Shown: positions 61,783 to 63,518 of the stretch, one piece after another
Layout: each line of letters begins with the position of its first letter
How positions within the stretch are numbered: position 1 is the stretch's first letter
Assembly: GCF_014490725.1 (NCBI RefSeq)
Contig: NZ_JACOQL010000007.1
Span: forward strand, 1 to 63,518
Direction: 5' to 3'
Length of the DNA stretch: 63,518 bases
Source: Paracoccus amoyensis
Lineage (GTDB): Bacteria > Pseudomonadota > Alphaproteobacteria > Rhodobacterales > Rhodobacteraceae
Program-made: the position numbers and the translations under genes
Notes under the pieces: generated by a model
Databases searched by the model: none
Told to the model about the DNA's origin: nothing
What the model saw: the letters and a program-made list of their open reading frames with translations, nothing else

Positions 61783-62589
61783 ATGTCACAGGACTTGATT
61801 ATAAATATCACTTCTCAGCAGGATATGAGTTCTTGGGATGTCGGCAAAAAAATATTGGAGAAAATATTTTCGGTTCCAAAGCTGATTCCAGAGAAAATTG
61901 CGACCTTTGGTGAGGTTACGGCGAGGAATGGCTTCTCTATTTCAGATATCGGCCAGTGCGAACCTTATTGGGCGGCGAAAGCGACCATGCGAATTTCCGG
62001 AGCGCCGGTGGATATCTTGCAGGATTTTAGTTGGAAACGTTCGAAAGTCGCTAAATCAAAGGCAACCGTGACCTTTCCAACTAAAAATATGAAGCAAGAT
62101 CAGATTTTAGGAGGTATTTTTTTCCAGTCGGAATTTCGGAAAGATATAAACTGGCTTGATATATTTACTACTTGGTGTGACGCCAGTTCTGCTTTTGCCG
62201 GTATGCTGCACCCGTTTTCTGGGGATGACATTAAAACCACGAAGAGATCTAATCTTCTTGAAATGAGTCTAGATGAAGAAATCGCAGAGAAAGCAAGGGC
62301 GCGGTTTCGGAATGGTATATTTCATACCGAATTTCGAGCGGGGGATTTGAACAGCAAGGTTTCTGGGTTGACTGATTTGGGTTGGGCAAATTGGTTCGGC
62401 GGTTATTTGGCAAAAGAGGTCAATGCCGATGCCATATCTGCAGCCGGGTTCATCATCAAGAAATTCGGTAACAGTTATATGATTCAGCTAACAGATAATA
62501 TTGACGATGCGGCAAATGATCATGAGCTATTATCTCATCGTCGCGCGAAACTTAAAGGACTTTTTAAGAAAAATTTGTTTTTGATTTAA
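61783..62589 (+). CDS. Putative immunity protein of the Rhs nuclease tip
   Basis: 268 residues from ATG 61783, 16 bp behind rhs, with gcagga as ribosome site. Soluble, no signal peptide, consistent with neutralising a cytoplasmic DNase. I do not recognise the family; it contains YWAAKATMRISGAP and WLDIFTTWCDASSAFAGMLHP. Same low GC as the toxin tip, so both were acquired together. Assigned by position (inference). Confidence 0.7.
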   Translation: MSQDLIINITSQQDMSSWDVGKKILEKIFSVPKLIPEKIATFGEVTARNGFSISDIGQCEPYWAAKATMRISGAPVDILQDFSWKRSKVAKSKATVTFPTKNMKQDQILGGIFFQSEFRKDINWLDIFTTWCDASSAFAGMLHPFSGDDIKTTKRSNLLEMSLDEEIAEKARARFRNGIFHTEFRAGDLNSKVSGLTDLGWANWFGGYLAKEVNADAISAAGFIIKKFGNSYMIQLTDNIDDAANDHELLSHRRAKLKGLFKKNLFLI

Positions 62590-62906
62590 TGATTTTAGAA
62601 GGTTTTTCCGATATTAAAAATTATAAGACGAAAGCGTTGCGTCGGCCACGCCGGAAAAATTCGCTGGTATAATGTCGTTCTCAACGAGCCTTTCCTATTA
62701 TTAAAATTTTGCCTGGATTTTAGCCTTATGTACAGTTAGTCGGCGCCACATTCATGTGCGTCGAAATTGTATGGACCAGTAAAAATGCTGCCACGTTAGC
62801 TATCCAATATAGTGCGAGGATGCAGAAAGCTGGCTGTATTACAACCGCTACCGCTATTACGACGTAGACGCCGCGCAATACCTGTCGCCGGCCCCGACAG
62901 GGCTGG
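62590..62906. other. 317 bp between immunity gene and displaced tip, holding the Rhs-core copy
   Basis: AT-rich sequence without a gene up to 62815, then the 98-bp Rhs-core repeat. No promoter can be named. Confidence 0.6.
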
Positions 62907-62913
62907 ATGGCGG
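62816..62913 (+). repeat. Displaced Rhs-core copy fused to an old toxin tip
   Basis: About 94% identical to 61200-61297. In its own frame it reads [20 protein letters not shown]..., TGLDGGKNS then stop, while the AHH tip is read in the next frame from ATG 62907. Thus the tip is detached from its shell and silent unless recombined back or translated alone. Confidence 0.92.
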
Positions 62914-63161
62914 GAAAAATTCTTGATAGCTATGGAATAGATATCAACGATGCAGCTAATGGTATTCCAATCGGCCATCCGAGGCCGCACAACTATATGC
63001 ACACCGCCAAATGTCACGTGATGGTGAATAATCGGCCGACAAAAATTGTTGATTCAATGACGGCGAACGGAAAATCTCCGACAGAGATCAAGGCCGCTTT
63101 GTTACAAGAATTGCGTGTTATTGGAAATGAAACTCAGGCGGCTGTGGAAAATTCTCCGTAA
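62907..63161 (+). CDS. Displaced (orphan) AHH-type nuclease tip
   Basis: 84 residues from ATG 62907. [20 protein letters not shown] followed by [10 protein letters not shown] and ...VMVNNRP fits the AHH-nuclease pattern of polymorphic toxins (conserved GIDIND-ANG, then H-x-x-x-H). It lies directly behind an Rhs-core scar and is out of frame with it, so it is a former C-terminal tip. The first residues of the domain come from read-through of the core border. Toxicity of the free tip is uncertain, as its normal first part may be missing. Confidence 0.75.
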   Translation: MAGKILDSYGIDINDAANGIPIGHPRPHNYMHTAKCHVMVNNRPTKIVDSMTANGKSPTEIKAALLQELRVIGNETQAAVENSP

Positions 63162-63176
63162 TTAAGAGGTGTTACT

Positions 63177-63518
63177 ATGACGAATGAACTTTCAGAAATC
63201 ATCGCAGAAGCTGCTCGATTAGCTTTTTCGAATCTTTTTGAGGAAACTGGAGAAGATTTTTACTATTGTGCCTTGATAACGACTGGCGAAGCTTTGGCGC
63301 CGGAAATTTCTGCTTGGTCGTGGCAGGCCCTGGATCGCGCAGCGGGAGCCGAAAATGACCCGGAAAAGTGGCGGTCGGTATTGAAATGGTCATATGCTGA
63401 TAGTCCCTACGTAGATTACGGAAGAAAATATTTTTCGGCGGTGAACGCAGCATTTGATAAGCTTCCAGAAATGACGGAAGAGATGAGTCCCGATCAATGG
63501 GATCGAGAATATAATTTC
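63177..63518 (+). CDS. DUF4303-like protein, 5' part of junction-spanning gene; candidate immunity to the AHH tip
   Basis: Starts at ATG 63177, with aagaggtg upstream, 15 bp behind the AHH tip, runs through the end of the window and continues at base 122 to the stop at 319. Full length is 179 residues. MTNELSEIIAEAARLAFSNL, EDFYYCALITTGEALAPEISAW and WRSVLKWSYADSPYVDYG resemble DUF4303, a family seen beside polymorphic toxins. It is likely the cognate immunity protein of the displaced AHH nuclease (inference from position). Confidence 0.7.
   Translation, partial: MTNELSEIIAEAARLAFSNLFEETGEDFYYCALITTGEALAPEISAWSWQALDRAAGAENDPEKWRSVLKWSYADSPYVDYGRKYFSAVNAAFDKLPEMTEEMSPDQWDREYNF
63398..63518. 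repeat. Terminal direct repeat (circular overlap), right copy
   Basis: Exact copy of bases 1-121. It should be counted only once when the replicon is closed. Confidence 0.95.

Noticed and set aside
63199..63453. 84-codon minus-strand gene
   Set aside because: Antisense of the DUF4303 gene without any motif.

Overview
The window is one complete circular replicon read slightly past its own start. Bases 1-121 are repeated exactly at 63398-63518, so the molecule is a circle of about 63,397 bp and one gene (63177 through 319) crosses the artificial cut. A DnaA-like plasmid replicase, divergent parA-parB, five copies of a parS-like palindrome and a tyrosine recombinase (51.3-56.0 kb) make it a low-copy plasmid. 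High GC, DnaA-like replication with parAB, VPLPA-CTERM proteins, RTX proteins and gene style all point to Rhodobacteraceae, most likely Paracoccus or a close relative. This assignment is inference; no rRNA or tRNA gene is present.

Layout. 1.1-5.0 kb: glycolate oxidase glcDEF (minus strand). 5.0-12.6 kb: cupin, SecD-P1-like protein, DUF1612 protein, EamA exporter, alpha/beta hydrolase, TonB-like lipoprotein, DUF475 membrane protein, DUF1127 micro-protein, ExoD, gluconokinase. 12.9-16.4 kb: complete siderophore ABC importer. 16.7-18.6 kb: Pit phosphate transporter and a DUF2171 protein. 18.9-26.6 kb: two RTX proteins (one with a CAP domain) around a marR-emrB-emrA drug-efflux operon and a YiaW/YiaV-like pair. 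26.8-34.6 kb: phosphatase, thioesterase, then a LacI-controlled sugar locus (isomerase, Gfo/Idh/MocA dehydrogenase, RbsABC-like transporter with a frameshifted permease). 34.9-39.7 kb: HPP-CBS protein, nucleotidyltransferase, VgrG and an Eag-type chaperone. 40.2-51.2 kb: three VPLPA-CTERM surface proteins flanking a second siderophore locus (TonB receptor with an internal stop, FhuD-B-C, ABC exporter-type protein, siderophore-interacting reductase). 51.3-56.0 kb: replication, partition and recombinase. 56.6 kb through the junction to 0.8 kb: Eag chaperone, giant PAAR-Rhs toxin, immunity gene and a displaced toxin-tip array.

The most interesting part is the type VI secretion cargo island. VgrG, two DUF1795/Eag chaperones and a 1574-residue two-transmembrane PAAR-Rhs protein are present, but no T6SS structural genes, so the plasmid would have to use a chromosomally encoded apparatus. 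The Rhs ends in a Tox-REase-7-like nuclease tip followed by its putative immunity gene. Behind it lies a 98-bp copy of the Rhs core fused out of frame to a displaced AHH-type nuclease tip, then a DUF4303 protein and an unrecognised low-GC ORF (both candidate immunity genes), then a second Rhs-core scar cut by an IS5-family remnant. This is a record of successive tip replacements, visible only when the contig is closed into a circle.

Several genes look damaged: the TonB receptor (TAA inside the plug domain), the sugar permease (one base missing near 32,760), and fragments of a HAD phosphatase, a YjhX-like protein and an IS5 transposase. Read errors cannot be excluded for the first two.
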